Assembly (NCBI RefSeq): GCF_007830235.1
Contig: NZ_VLKI01000024.1
Location: forward strand, 1-64,000
DNA: 64,000 bases
Reading direction: 5' to 3'
Source of the DNA: Cytobacillus oceanisediminis
GTDB lineage: Bacteria > Bacillota > Bacilli > Bacillales > Cytobacillaceae
Within the stretch, counting starts at the first letter, position 1, and every line of letters starts with the position of its first letter. Positions 53,114 through 62,369 of this stretch are shown one piece after another. The position numbers were made by a program, and so were the translations under genes. Below the pieces are notes generated by a model. The model did not search any database and was not told the DNA's origin. It saw only the letters and a program-made list of their open reading frames with translations.

Positions 53114-53146
53114 AAAAGGAATTAGAGCTAACCGCTAATTCCTTTT
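53114..53146 (-). terminator. Terminator-like hairpin across the galT stop codon
   Basis: AAAAGGAATTAG (53114-53125) pairs perfectly with CTAATTCCTTTT (53135-53146) over a 9-base loop that includes the galT stop codon. It could end galT transcripts or attenuate galK. Confidence 0.6.
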
Positions 53147-54678
53147 AAGTGATTATTATTTTCTAATGCATCTAAGAATCGCTTGAAGGCTATCAATCCC
53201 TCATCTGTCTGCTTATATACTCCTGCATGTTCAAGTACTGTCTGGAATTTCTGGCCAATCTCGCACTTTATCATTTCCATTACATTATCTTCAGTAGGCT
53301 GACTGTATTTTCTCCTTATGTCACAATACCATTCCCAATGCTTTAACATGTCCTGCCCCCACATTGATTTTTCAATTGGATTCAGGAGGTACATTGCCAG
53401 ATTGTTAAGTTCATCGGAAAGCCTTCCAGGTAAGACCGCTAGCCCCATAACTTCAATCAGTCCAATATTTTCTTTTTTAATATGATGAAGTTCTTGGTGA
53501 GGGTGAAAAATTCCATCCGGAAATTCCTCAGAAGTCCGGTTATTCCTAAGAACGACATCCATCTCAAATAACTTTCCCCTTTTGCGTGCTATCGGAGTAA
53601 CTGTATTGTGGGGGGTTCTACCAGTATGTGCATGAATTTCTGCAGGTGGATCACTGTAATTCTGCCATGTCTGAAAAATAATATTGCTTACCTCAGCCAC
53701 TTCTTCTTTGCTGCCCTGCACTCTTAAAACCGACATTGGCCAGTTGACCCTGCCGATCGTTACTGTTGGAAAATTCCTCAGCCGAATTATTTCAGCTGTT
53801 TCTGCTCTTTCAAGAGCAAAGGTATATTGCCCGCTTTGAAAGTGGTCATGTGATAAAATGGATCCCCCTACAATCGGCAAATCGGCATTTGATCCGATAA
53901 AATAATGCGGAAACGCTTCGATAAAATCCAGCAGCCTTCTAAATGTGTCCTCAGATATTTTCATAGGCACGTGTTCTTTCCTAAAAACAATGCTATGCTC
54001 ATTATAATAAACATATGGTGAATATTGGAAAAACCAATCTTCTCCATTTAATTTAACCGGTATTATTCGGTGTGTCCCTCTTGCCGGATGGCGGAGAGTT
54101 CCCCTGTATCCTTCATTCTCCCTGCACAGCAGGCAAGCAGGATAGGACGAGGGCGGGACATTTTTCATCATGGCAATTTCTTTTGGATCCTTTTCAGGTT
54201 TTGACAGGTTGATGGTAATGTCAATCTCCCCATAAGGTGTCTCTGCTCTCCATTGCTTATTTTTTTGAATCCTATCTGTACGAATGTAATTAGAAGCTGT
54301 TGATAAATGATAATAATAATCCGTTGCTTCTTTCGGACCTTGTTCATATTTATTGTAAAACTCACGAATTACCTCTGAAGGGCGAGGAATGAGGCAATTC
54401 ATTATTTCAGTCTCAAGAATATCGCGCTCGGTTATGGTATTTGTCTCAATTAAACCATTTTTATAGGCCCAATCTAAAATTGAATTCAGAGTTCTTGATA
54501 AGGATGCTATTTGCACAGAAGGTGTACGATCCTCCCATTCGTCGAGTTTTAAAACAGCCATAATCCGATTTCTTACATATACTTTATCCTCTTTTTCAAA
54601 TAGCTTTTCTTTTAATCCATATTCTAAGAGGTTTTCTAATTCTTGATAAATGGTTGCCAAGTTCTCCACCCCATTCAT
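53128..54678 (-). CDS. galT: Galactose-1-phosphate uridylyltransferase (class II, Firmicutes type)
   Basis: About 516 residues, the length of Gram-positive class II GalT, which moves UMP from UDP-glucose to galactose-1-phosphate. Recognisable parts are the N-terminal IYQELENLLEYGL, PSSYPACLLCRENEGYRG, GGSILSHDHFQSGQYTFALE (the His-rich active region), and GIFHPHQELHHIKKENIGLIEVMGLAVLP at the C-terminal part. The start is uncertain. The frame is open to GTG 54726, but those codons form a terminator-like hairpin with a T-run; ATG 54678 lies just after it, and GTG or TTG codons a little further down are possible. Confidence 0.88.
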   Translation of the reverse strand: MNGVENLATIYQELENLLEYGLKEKLFEKEDKVYVRNRIMAVLKLDEWEDRTPSVQIASLSRTLNSILDWAYKNGLIETNTITERDILETEIMNCLIPRPSEVIREFYNKYEQGPKEATDYYYHLSTASNYIRTDRIQKNKQWRAETPYGEIDITINLSKPEKDPKEIAMMKNVPPSSYPACLLCRENEGYRGTLRHPARGTHRIIPVKLNGEDWFFQYSPYVYYNEHSIVFRKEHVPMKISEDTFRRLLDFIEAFPHYFIGSNADLPIVGGSILSHDHFQSGQYTFALERAETAEIIRLRNFPTVTIGRVNWPMSVLRVQGSKEEVAEVSNIIFQTWQNYSDPPAEIHAHTGRTPHNTVTPIARKRGKLFEMDVVLRNNRTSEEFPDGIFHPHQELHHIKKENIGLIEVMGLAVLPGRLSDELNNLAMYLLNPIEKSMWGQDMLKHWEWYCDIRRKYSQPTEDNVMEMIKCEIGQKFQTVLEHAGVYKQTDEGLIAFKRFLDALENNNHLKGISG

Positions 54679-54686
54679 AGTCGAGT

Positions 54687-54724
54687 CAAAAAAGGGCCCG
54701 CCCTTCCCTTGCAGAAAGGCAGGC
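54687..54724 (-). terminator. Terminator-like hairpin between the GH2 gene and galT
   Basis: On the minus strand GCCTGCC pairs with GGGCGGGC (with G-U pairs) and is followed by CCTTTTTTGA, directly after the GH2 stop and before the chosen galT start. Confidence 0.55.
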
Positions 54725-54732
54725 ACTGTTAT

Positions 54733-57462
54733 TTATACTGTCGTCTGTTCTTCCATCTTAAAAACTTCCTTGGTATCCAATATCACCAGGGTGTCAACTA
54801 CCTGCGTGGCAATCGGGTGTTTTCCATAGTTCTCCTTTAGTTTCCAGGTGGTCAACGTAATCGTTCCTTTTCCGTATTTCTGGACCATGATCGAACCTCC
54901 AACCTGGCCAACCCATCCCTGGAAATAGCCTGAAAGTATTTTGGAGGACTGAGCCAATCCCGGACTTCCAAACATATTTATGGACCGACGGCTACCCGGC
55001 TTTTTATAATCACTGAAAGGCACGACATAGTCCGGAATGAGCAGGTCCGCTTCCCAGCCCATTTCCGGGTTTAAAGGAACACCAGGGAAATATCCAGGAT
55101 TTATAAAATTAAAGGAGGAAGCCCGCGGCCAGCTTTCCCCGGCAGGAAGCTCCCTGAAAGTAAAGTGTCCTTTCTCCTCAATCCTGTCTCCTTCTTCAGC
55201 AAGAAAAATCACTTCCCCGCCTTTGTGGACAAAATCGAGAACCTCCTGATCAAGCTGATCTGTGAGGACTGGAACTCCTTGACTGAGGTTACTGATCATT
55301 TCATAACCATTTAAAACCAGCTCCAGCTGCAGTCTTCCCGATGATTCGCGGACGGAAATTTCTCCTTTTTTCTTTACAACTCTCGGAGTAATCGTCATTT
55401 CTTCCTGATTTACCGCTAAAATTTGATCACCGGCCTTCAGAACCAGCTTGAGCTCATGAAAGCCAGCAGCTTCCACTTCCGGAACCTCGAATGAAATCGC
55501 GTCTTCAAGCCTGATGATCGATTCGCCGCCTGAGCGGACCGGCACCGCCCCGCTAGTTTCCAGACCGGAGATGGACCAATGGACGGAAGCTTCAAATGCT
55601 TTCAAATCGTCATTGCTGATCACAAGGCTCAAGGAAACCCTCTCCCCTGCCCAGACATTGCTCGCCATTTTGTCCACCATCACGGTTAAAGCACCATTAA
55701 AGTCAATCAGATTTTCGAAGCCCTCTTTTGGATTTCGAAGGTAATCCAGCCAGCCATTTGTCTCCCACTCAATATCGGTAAATTCTGTGACGACATAGCC
55801 TGCGATCTCCGGGCGCTTCCTCATTTCTTCAATCACAGATTTCACAGCTCTGAACATTCGCTTCTGCGATGCTAAAGCCAAATCTTCAAAGGTATCAAAG
55901 GTTTCATTCAATTGGTATTTGGTGAAATTCTCCATGCCTGTTGTCGGCTTTTTATAGTCCTCCTGGTGAGATTCTTCCCCTTGGTTAATGAACCACCAAG
56001 GCTCTTCGCCATAATGTTCCTTCAGCTTGTCAACGCTCGGCAGCCCCCAAACCCCAAACTCGGAGACAATGATCGGCTCTCCATTTGACTGATAGCCACC
56101 CACAAAATTTTGATCCGGATTGCCGATCACGAATTCATCCAGGTCTTTTTGCCATGCTTCCAGCTGGTCGGGACAGACAAAGTACCTGTGATGGTCATTA
56201 ATATCGGTTTTCACATGTGTCCAGCCTGAGTTGTCGCAAATGAGCCTTGTTGGATCGAGTGCCTTTACATAGTCATACATTTCTTCAACATGCTTCTGCT
56301 TCACCGGGTCATTGGCCAAATCCCACTCCAGGCCCCATTCCTCGTTGTAAATAGACCAGATCAAAATCGAAGGATGATTGAAGTCCCGGTTGATCATCGC
56401 CGTCAATTCACTTTGAAATCTCCTTGTTGCCTGCGGAGTGAATTTCACATAGTTTGGCGGTTCCGCCCAAATCAGCATGCCCATCCTGTCGGCCCAATAC
56501 AAATACCTCGGGATTTCGACTTTGATATGCTTTCTGAGCAGATTAAAGCCCATTTGTTTGGCCAGCTGTATTTCTTTTTGGATAAATTCATCAGACGGAG
56601 CAACATAAACGGTATCCGGATAAAACGCCTGGTCCAATGCCCCCCGGATATACACCGGTTTGCCATTCAACATCACCCGGCCATCCTCAAAAGACACCTT
56701 TCTCATCCCGAATGGAAAAATCTGCGAATCTTCTTGAAGGTTCACCTCCAAGTCATACAAGTGCGGGTTGTCCATATCCCAAAGGATTGGGTTGGGGATG
56801 GAAAGAATATATTCGCCCTGGTTTTCGGTTATATTCACTGTTTCTGTCACAACCGGCATTTCAGTCGAGAGATGATGGCGGACGGCGAATCGAACCTCTG
56901 ATCCTCCCGATAAATCCCCATTTATAATGTAGTTCACTTTAATTTCACTAGTATCCGTATTAGGGGTCACTTGGACAGCTTCGATAAAAGCGGCCGGCCT
57001 GCTCTCTATGTAAACACTTTGCCAGATGCCGCTGACCCGCGTATACCAGCTTCCTTGCTTGCCAATCGGAATCTCGGCATTATCCTCGGGATCAAAAACC
57101 CTCACAGTTACTTTGTTTTCTGCATCCTGGACAAGGTAATCCGTTATTTCAAATTCAAACGGAGTAAATCCGCCTTCATGCTCCCCGACATACTGTCCGT
57201 TCAGCCATACTCTTGCATGATAATCGACCGCTCCGAAATGGAGGTAAACCCTGCCTTCTTTTGCCGGGAAAGTGAAGATTTTCTCATACCATGCCGCGCC
57301 GTTATAGCTGACAAGGGTGCCTCCATCCCTTTGCCAAATGTGCGGCACATTCACATCTTTTCCTTCCGGAATTCCAGCTGTCTGCCAGTCCCTCCATTCT
57401 CCTTCATCCTTCTTGTCGGGCCTAAAATTCCAGACCCCATCCAAACTTAGTGTTTCTCTCAT
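54733..57462 (-). CDS. Glycoside hydrolase family 2 enzyme (beta-galactosidase/glucuronidase type)
   Basis: The 909-residue protein has no signal peptide, so it acts in the cytosol on imported sugars. The GH2 sugar-binding jelly roll (1-165, with SLDGVWNFRPD, YEKIFTFP and WLNGQYVGEHEGGFTPFEF) is followed by an Ig-like domain and the TIM barrel (about 260-600). The acid/base Glu is in WSIYNEEWG near 374 and the nucleophile Glu in VSEFGVWG near 466. About 300 extra C-terminal residues form further beta domains. The gal genes next to it argue for a beta-galactosidase, but sequence alone does not settle galactose against glucuronate or other sugars. GGGAGG precedes the ATG. Confidence 0.85.
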   Translation of the reverse strand: MRETLSLDGVWNFRPDKKDEGEWRDWQTAGIPEGKDVNVPHIWQRDGGTLVSYNGAAWYEKIFTFPAKEGRVYLHFGAVDYHARVWLNGQYVGEHEGGFTPFEFEITDYLVQDAENKVTVRVFDPEDNAEIPIGKQGSWYTRVSGIWQSVYIESRPAAFIEAVQVTPNTDTSEIKVNYIINGDLSGGSEVRFAVRHHLSTEMPVVTETVNITENQGEYILSIPNPILWDMDNPHLYDLEVNLQEDSQIFPFGMRKVSFEDGRVMLNGKPVYIRGALDQAFYPDTVYVAPSDEFIQKEIQLAKQMGFNLLRKHIKVEIPRYLYWADRMGMLIWAEPPNYVKFTPQATRRFQSELTAMINRDFNHPSILIWSIYNEEWGLEWDLANDPVKQKHVEEMYDYVKALDPTRLICDNSGWTHVKTDINDHHRYFVCPDQLEAWQKDLDEFVIGNPDQNFVGGYQSNGEPIIVSEFGVWGLPSVDKLKEHYGEEPWWFINQGEESHQEDYKKPTTGMENFTKYQLNETFDTFEDLALASQKRMFRAVKSVIEEMRKRPEIAGYVVTEFTDIEWETNGWLDYLRNPKEGFENLIDFNGALTVMVDKMASNVWAGERVSLSLVISNDDLKAFEASVHWSISGLETSGAVPVRSGGESIIRLEDAISFEVPEVEAAGFHELKLVLKAGDQILAVNQEEMTITPRVVKKKGEISVRESSGRLQLELVLNGYEMISNLSQGVPVLTDQLDQEVLDFVHKGGEVIFLAEEGDRIEEKGHFTFRELPAGESWPRASSFNFINPGYFPGVPLNPEMGWEADLLIPDYVVPFSDYKKPGSRRSINMFGSPGLAQSSKILSGYFQGWVGQVGGSIMVQKYGKGTITLTTWKLKENYGKHPIATQVVDTLVILDTKEVFKMEEQTTV

Positions 57463-57480
57463 CGCTTTTGCCTCCCGCTT

Positions 57481-58314
57481 TTATTTAATTCCTGTCATGG
57501 TGATTCCTTTGATAATGTGTTTCTGGAACAAGATAAATACGAGCAAAGCTGGCAGACTTGCCAGCATATTGGCCGCCATCGGAATCGTAAGCTCTGCCGC
57601 ATATCCGCTTTGGAAAAGCGGGATGCCGATCGGAAGAGTCATCATCTTTTCATCGCTGATTGCCAGAAAAGGCCAAAGAAAGTTGTTCCATGAACTGATA
57701 AAAGTAAAAATGCCCAGTGCTGCCATTGACGAACGCGATAACGGCAAAAAGATGCTCCACCAAATCCTGAGTTTACTCGCACCATCCATTTCGGCCGCTT
57801 CTACAAGTTCTTTTGGAATGCCGTCATAGAATTGTTTCAGGATTAAAACCCCCAGGGGAGCGGCAATGCTTGGAAAGATGATCGAGCTATAGCTGTTCAC
57901 AAGGCCTGAATCGACCATCATCAGGAACAATGGAATAATCGTGGCCTCCGTCGGTACCATAAGGCCTGCGATAATGATCCAAAAAACCAGCTTGCTTCCC
58001 TTGAACGGGATTCTCGAAAGTGCGAACGCCGCCATTGAAGTCAGGAGCAATGTTAATGCCGTAGTCACGACGGCTATATAGACACTGTTCCATGTCCACC
58101 TCCAAATCGATGCATTCTCCGATACATATTGGTAGTTGTCCATTGTAAAAGGAGGTTTTATCAATTCGGTCAGTACGGTTACCGGGCTGCCATCCGGCTT
58201 TATTGCGGTGATCACCATCCATAACATCGGTATCAGCCAAATCAATACAAATGAGTAACTAAAGATATAAAGAAGGATCCTTCCGAGCGTAACTCTTGGT
58301 CTAACTGCATTCAT
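57481..58314 (-). CDS. Sugar ABC transporter permease (MalG type)
   Basis: This 277-residue inner permease has six membrane helices and the EAA loop EAAEMDGASKLRIWWSIFLP near residue 175, which docks the ATPase. It belongs to the CUT1 family for oligosaccharides. GGAGGG precedes the ATG, and the gene lies between the MalF-type permease and the GH2 enzyme, so the likely cargo is a galactoside. No ATPase gene is in the window; CUT1 systems of Bacillaceae often share a distant MsmK/MsmX-type ATPase. Confidence 0.9.
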   Translation of the reverse strand: MNAVRPRVTLGRILLYIFSYSFVLIWLIPMLWMVITAIKPDGSPVTVLTELIKPPFTMDNYQYVSENASIWRWTWNSVYIAVVTTALTLLLTSMAAFALSRIPFKGSKLVFWIIIAGLMVPTEATIIPLFLMMVDSGLVNSYSSIIFPSIAAPLGVLILKQFYDGIPKELVEAAEMDGASKLRIWWSIFLPLSRSSMAALGIFTFISSWNNFLWPFLAISDEKMMTLPIGIPLFQSGYAAELTIPMAANMLASLPALLVFILFQKHIIKGITMTGIK

Positions 58315-58332
58315 TTTTTCTTCCCTCCTGCC

Positions 58333-59289
58333 CTAGTCTTTCTTGGCCATAAATTTAAATTGGATGATGGCAAACAGGACCATAACCAAAAAGAGTACAT
58401 ACGACATGGCCGATGCCAGACCCATTTCATTCGTACGGAAGCCTGTTTCATAGATGTACTGCACAAGCGTCCTCGTCGAGGTTCCAGGGCCACCATTTGT
58501 CATCAGGTAAGACTGTCCAAATAATTTAAAAGATGCAATCGACTGGAGGACGACCACCAGCAAAATGACGCCTTTTAATGAAGGCAGTGTAATATAGCGG
58601 AAACAGTGCCAGCTGTTGGCTCCATCAATGCGGGCAGCCTCATAAAGATCATCCGGAATTTCCTGCAAGCCTGCCAGAAACAGGACCATGTTGAACCCTA
58701 CCGTCCACCAGATCGTTGCCAAAAGAATCGACAGCCAGGCAAGATTGGCACTGTCCAGCCAGAAAATCTCCTGCGTAACGCCCAGTGTTTTAAGAACGGA
58801 ATTCATCAGGCCTGTATACGGCTGGAGGACGAATACCCAAATGCTGCTGATCACCGAGATTGATAGAATATGAGGAAGGAAAAATGCCGATCTTAGAAAC
58901 CCGGTGCCTTTTAGTCTTGAATTTACGATTAATGCCAGCAGAATCCCGGCAATCACCAAAGCCGGGGTTGAGATGACGACAAAGTAGACGGTATTCCCCA
59001 AGGCTTCCCAGAAAAAGCCATCCTTAAAGATTGCTTGATAATTTCCAAGGCCCACATAGGTCCTTTCGTTGCCGATCGTCCACTGATATAAGCTGATGAT
59101 GAATCCCTTGATAATGGGATACAACATGAACCACGAATAGAATAATAGATAAGGCGCTAGGAACAGCCATGCAAACAGGTTGAGTGACAATACCTTTTTG
59201 TTGGCAATCAGACTTGTCATTTTACCCGCCCTTTTATCGATTATGTGTCCCTTCCCATCTTTTTTTACAGGTACTGTAGGTTCCACCAT
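58333..59289 (-). CDS. Sugar ABC transporter permease (MalF type)
   Basis: This 318-residue permease has a hydrophilic N-terminal extension of about 30 residues, six membrane helices and the EAA-type loop AARIDGANSWHCFRYITLP near residue 225. It pairs with the MalG-type permease coded 18 bases downstream and with the lipoprotein coded just upstream. AAGGAGG precedes the ATG by seven bases. Confidence 0.9.
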   Translation of the reverse strand: MVEPTVPVKKDGKGHIIDKRAGKMTSLIANKKVLSLNLFAWLFLAPYLLFYSWFMLYPIIKGFIISLYQWTIGNERTYVGLGNYQAIFKDGFFWEALGNTVYFVVISTPALVIAGILLALIVNSRLKGTGFLRSAFFLPHILSISVISSIWVFVLQPYTGLMNSVLKTLGVTQEIFWLDSANLAWLSILLATIWWTVGFNMVLFLAGLQEIPDDLYEAARIDGANSWHCFRYITLPSLKGVILLVVVLQSIASFKLFGQSYLMTNGGPGTSTRTLVQYIYETGFRTNEMGLASAMSYVLFLVMVLFAIIQFKFMAKKD

Positions 59290-59338
59290 GTTAACCTCCT
59301 TCTATCAAACATGCTGCAGATAGCGTTATAAGAAAGGA

Positions 59339-59355
59339 AGCCCCATAAAGGGGCC
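59339..59355 (-). promoter_or_regulatory. Small hairpin between the binding-protein and permease genes
   Basis: GGCCCC pairs with GGGGCT around a 5-base loop, then a pyrimidine-rich run on the minus strand. Such hairpins often lower permease expression relative to the binding protein. Confidence 0.4.
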
Positions 59356-59371
59356 GCCCTTAAAGCATCAT

Positions 59372-60661
59372 CTACTTGGCAAGCAAATCATTTACTTCTT
59401 TTTCCGCCTTGTTCATTACTTCGTCAACCGATGCTTGTCCATTCATAACAAGATCAAAGTTTGCTCTCAGGATGTCACCAATCGGGAATAGCTTTTCAGA
59501 GTTCGGCATGAAATTCACATCATCGACAACCTGGACGTAGTCACTGCGATACTCCAGCTCTTTGAACTCAGGAGACTCAATGACTTCAGGTTTACTTGGA
59601 ACATGGCCGGCTTTTGCCCACATGGCTCCATTTTCAGCAAGCCAGTTGGCAAATGTTGCTGCCGCTTCCTGCCTCTTTGGATCTTCTTCTTTCTGGACCG
59701 GAAGCACTAGGGTATGTGAGTCGCCCCAGGTAGCTTTTTGGTCATAAAGCTGCGGAATGGTTGTGGCACCAAAATCGAGCCCTTCATTTTTTTCAAATGT
59801 TCCGGTAGACCATACTCCGTTAAAATTAACGGCGGCTTTTCCCGCGGCAAAAATTTCCCCGCCGTTTTTCACGTTTTTCGGCCAAAGCTTGTCCTCATGG
59901 ACCAGGTCGGAGATAAACTGCAATGCTTCTTTGCCTTCCTTGTTGTTAAAAGCTGCTTTCTTGCCATCCTCGCTTAATAGCTTTCCGTCCATCTGGCTGT
60001 ACAGGGACCACCACATCCAGAAAGGAACGTTACCGTTTGAAGTTCCGACAAAAGGCATCACATCTGCCGGCGCTTTTTGTTGAACCTGCTTTAGAAACTT
60101 AACGAATCCTTCGGCGCCCGGCTCGATTGCAGGTTTGCCATCGCTGTTCAAAAGACCGGCATCGCCAAGAATTTTTTTATTGTAGAACATGATCATTGCA
60201 TGAGTATCAAGCGGAAATGCCATGTGCTTTCCTTCAAACATCGTGGCATTCAGGATATTCTGGTTAAAGGAATCCCACTTGATCCCGGCGTTTTCAGCAA
60301 CCGGATCAAGCTCGGCAATCATATTGGAAGGAACCAGCTCTCCCAGTTTTGACGTGTGGGCCACCGCTACATCTGGTGCTTGCTTGGAAGCAATTGCAGT
60401 GCGAAGTTTTGTATAATACTCCTCCCACTTCAGGTTTAGCATTTCAACTTGAATATCAGGGTTGGTTTTATTGAATTCTGCTACCATTGCTTTCATAAAG
60501 TCGCCGTCACCGCCGCTGAATGGAACCCAATACTTCAACTCAATCTTTTTGTTACCGCTTTCATTTCCATCATTGGAGGATGCTGATTCTTCTGAGCTGC
60601 AGCCTGTAAAAACTGTTAATACGAAAAGCATCATGACCATTACTAACTTAATCCTTTTCAA
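59372..60661 (-). CDS. Sugar ABC transporter substrate-binding lipoprotein
   Basis: The 429-residue precursor has a signal peptide with lipobox LTVFTGC (Cys near residue 20) and a Ser/Asn-rich linker. The mature part is a family 1 solute-binding protein with IELKYWVPFSGGDGDFMKAM, VAVAHTSKLGELVP and AFPLDTHAMIMFYNKK, the usual MalE-like landmarks. It delivers a sugar, probably a galactoside, to the two downstream permeases. TTG start eight bases after AAGGGGG. A promoter with an extended -10 and a possible operator lie upstream. Confidence 0.9.
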   Translation of the reverse strand: MKRIKLVMVMMLFVLTVFTGCSSEESASSNDGNESGNKKIELKYWVPFSGGDGDFMKAMVAEFNKTNPDIQVEMLNLKWEEYYTKLRTAIASKQAPDVAVAHTSKLGELVPSNMIAELDPVAENAGIKWDSFNQNILNATMFEGKHMAFPLDTHAMIMFYNKKILGDAGLLNSDGKPAIEPGAEGFVKFLKQVQQKAPADVMPFVGTSNGNVPFWMWWSLYSQMDGKLLSEDGKKAAFNNKEGKEALQFISDLVHEDKLWPKNVKNGGEIFAAGKAAVNFNGVWSTGTFEKNEGLDFGATTIPQLYDQKATWGDSHTLVLPVQKEEDPKRQEAAATFANWLAENGAMWAKAGHVPSKPEVIESPEFKELEYRSDYVQVVDDVNFMPNSEKLFPIGDILRANFDLVMNGQASVDEVMNKAEKEVNDLLAK

Positions 60662-60696
60662 CCCAATTTCCCCCTTAAAATATTAGTGATATTTCT

Positions 60697-60746
60697 GAAT
60701 ATTATTATAACATGTTTATCGGAACCATTACAGTACTTTATGTAAT
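60697..60746 (-). promoter_or_regulatory. Promoter and candidate operator of the galactoside operon
   Basis: TGTTATAAT on the minus strand (60712-60704) is an extended -10 box. The perfect inverted repeat ATTACA-N8-TGTAAT (60727-60746) covers the -35 position, a suitable repressor site. The divergent-side neighbour codes an ArsR-type regulator, the likely ligand of this site. Not tested; the spacing and symmetry are the evidence. Confidence 0.5.
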
Positions 60747-60846
60747 AAAAAATAAAAAAATAATATAGTATTTTTTCAGATTTACATGTTACACGGGCTG
60801 GATTTAGGACGATTTTCAAGCGTTAAGCTAAGGGTTTACGGTGTTT

Positions 60847-60876
60847 ATAAAAAAAGCTATCGATTTTGCCGATAGC
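60847..60876 (-). terminator. Terminator of the regulator gene
   Basis: GCTATCG pairs with CGATAGC around a 7-base loop and is followed by seven T on the minus strand. Confidence 0.8.
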
Positions 60877-60904
60877 ATTTATCACCCATAGCTGAATTTA
60901 TATT

Positions 60905-61825
60905 TTACTCTTTCCGGGAATAGTGGAGTTTCATGATAATCCCTTGTTCATAATTTCCAAACCGATGGCCGAACAAATTCATCCCTCCGGCATTTACCGC
61001 ATTTTTTTTCACACCAAACTTAATCGAAATATAGGGCTTCGCATGAATGGATAAATCCTCGAGGGTAACGTCCGACTGCTTCACCCCATCAATAAAGGAG
61101 CCGTGCCGATTGACTGTCCAGGTTTTTAACAGGCCATATTGAGTATTTTCTGTCAGCCACCATTTTGGCGTGAGAAACCCTCGCTCTCCCCCAAAATCAC
61201 TCGGGCTTGTCCATGTTCCAATTTCAATCCCGTTTACCCAAACGGTAATATCCGATGGCCAGTCCAGCTTGTGATAAGGAGCCTCGGAGCACAGTTCCGC
61301 CATGATTTCCAAACGCTCCTCTTTACCTCCATAAGGAATCCTGTTAGGAAACCTGTATTCAATATAGCCGCTACGGAACCAAATCAGCTGGGCCTCTTTT
61401 CTTTCTGGCTCATAAAAAGACCTTGGCTCGTCCATCATCCCTAAAAAGGCAGAGTCACTCACCAGCCCGCAAGTTGGCCCAATCTCACAATCGGCAAACT
61501 CTCCAATCGGCATATCGATGGTAATAATATTCTCATCAACCTGCTCTTCCTTCCTAAGGTTGATCACAATCCGATCATATTTCTTGGAGCTTACCTTCTG
61601 CATGCCACGCCCAGGAACGAGCTCTGTTGAAATTAAGCCTGCATCCTCGAGTTTCTTGATATTCGCCGCAGCAGTAGAAAAAGGTAATTCCATCATCTCC
61701 GAAAGGTCATTTACATTCATCGGTCCTTGTGTCAGAATATCCAATATCCTCATCCTATGCTCATTCGACAGCGCCTTACATATCTCAATTGCCTCTCCTA
61801 ATGTTAATTGCAGCGTCCTCATCAT
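60905..61825 (-). CDS. ArsR-family transcriptional regulator with a large C-terminal domain
   Basis: The 306-residue protein has an N-terminal winged helix (about 5-85): ALSNEHRMRILDIL, then the recognition helix region LPFSTAAANIKKLEDAGLIS. The C-terminal 200 residues form a beta-rich domain (YIEYRFPNRIPYGGKEERLE, WVNGIEIGTWTSP) not found in small metal-sensing ArsR proteins; sugar-locus regulators of this long type exist in Bacillales. No metal-binding Cys pair is seen in the winged helix. It lies just upstream of the transporter operon on the same strand but is separated by a terminator, so it has its own promoter. It may sense a sugar. Confidence 0.75.
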   Translation of the reverse strand: MMRTLQLTLGEAIEICKALSNEHRMRILDILTQGPMNVNDLSEMMELPFSTAAANIKKLEDAGLISTELVPGRGMQKVSSKKYDRIVINLRKEEQVDENIITIDMPIGEFADCEIGPTCGLVSDSAFLGMMDEPRSFYEPERKEAQLIWFRSGYIEYRFPNRIPYGGKEERLEIMAELCSEAPYHKLDWPSDITVWVNGIEIGTWTSPSDFGGERGFLTPKWWLTENTQYGLLKTWTVNRHGSFIDGVKQSDVTLEDLSIHAKPYISIKFGVKKNAVNAGGMNLFGHRFGNYEQGIIMKLHYSRKE

Positions 61826-62369
61826 TTTCTCCTTCTTCCATCATTTGAGAATATATTACCATAAAGAAAGAAAAGAAGCATGGGGACTGTTCTCGTTGCT
61901 TCCCTTTAAATGAAAAAAGAAGCAGGAGAACCAACCCCACTGATCAAGTGCATTTAATCGCAATTTAAGGCTTTGCCTCCCAACTAATTCTCCCTCACGA
62001 AATCAATTTTTTTCTGATTCAAATGGATACCTAGCTTACTTTCCGAAAAACCATTCCGTTACCTTTATGTAAATGGAATGGTTTTTCCTAGATATTTCAC
62101 AAACTCAGTTAATTTCTCATAAATATAGATCATGATAATTGGGTAGCTACTCTAAAGGTGGGCCTGCCTGTCACTACACTTTTACGCTTTTGAAGTAAAA
62201 CTCACATTAATGCATTTATAGTAATAAAATACATAATTTTATTACTTTAAGTCTTTTCATTTTAGGATAAATAGTCTTTTAAAAAGCGTCTTTAATTTAG
62301 ATAAATTCTTAATTATCACCATTTTTACCCTTAGCGTGGGAAATCATTAATAACAATAGGAGGTCAACA
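61826..62369. other. Gene-free stretch with one perfect hairpin
   Basis: No gene is supported in these 544 bases. The hairpin AAAAACCATTCC with GGAATGGTTTTT (62046-62057 and 62075-62086) looks like a bidirectional terminator without an adjacent gene, possibly a relic. The 3' part is AT-rich and should contain the promoter of the Cys-rich repeat protein, but I could not pick a convincing one. Confidence 0.45.
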
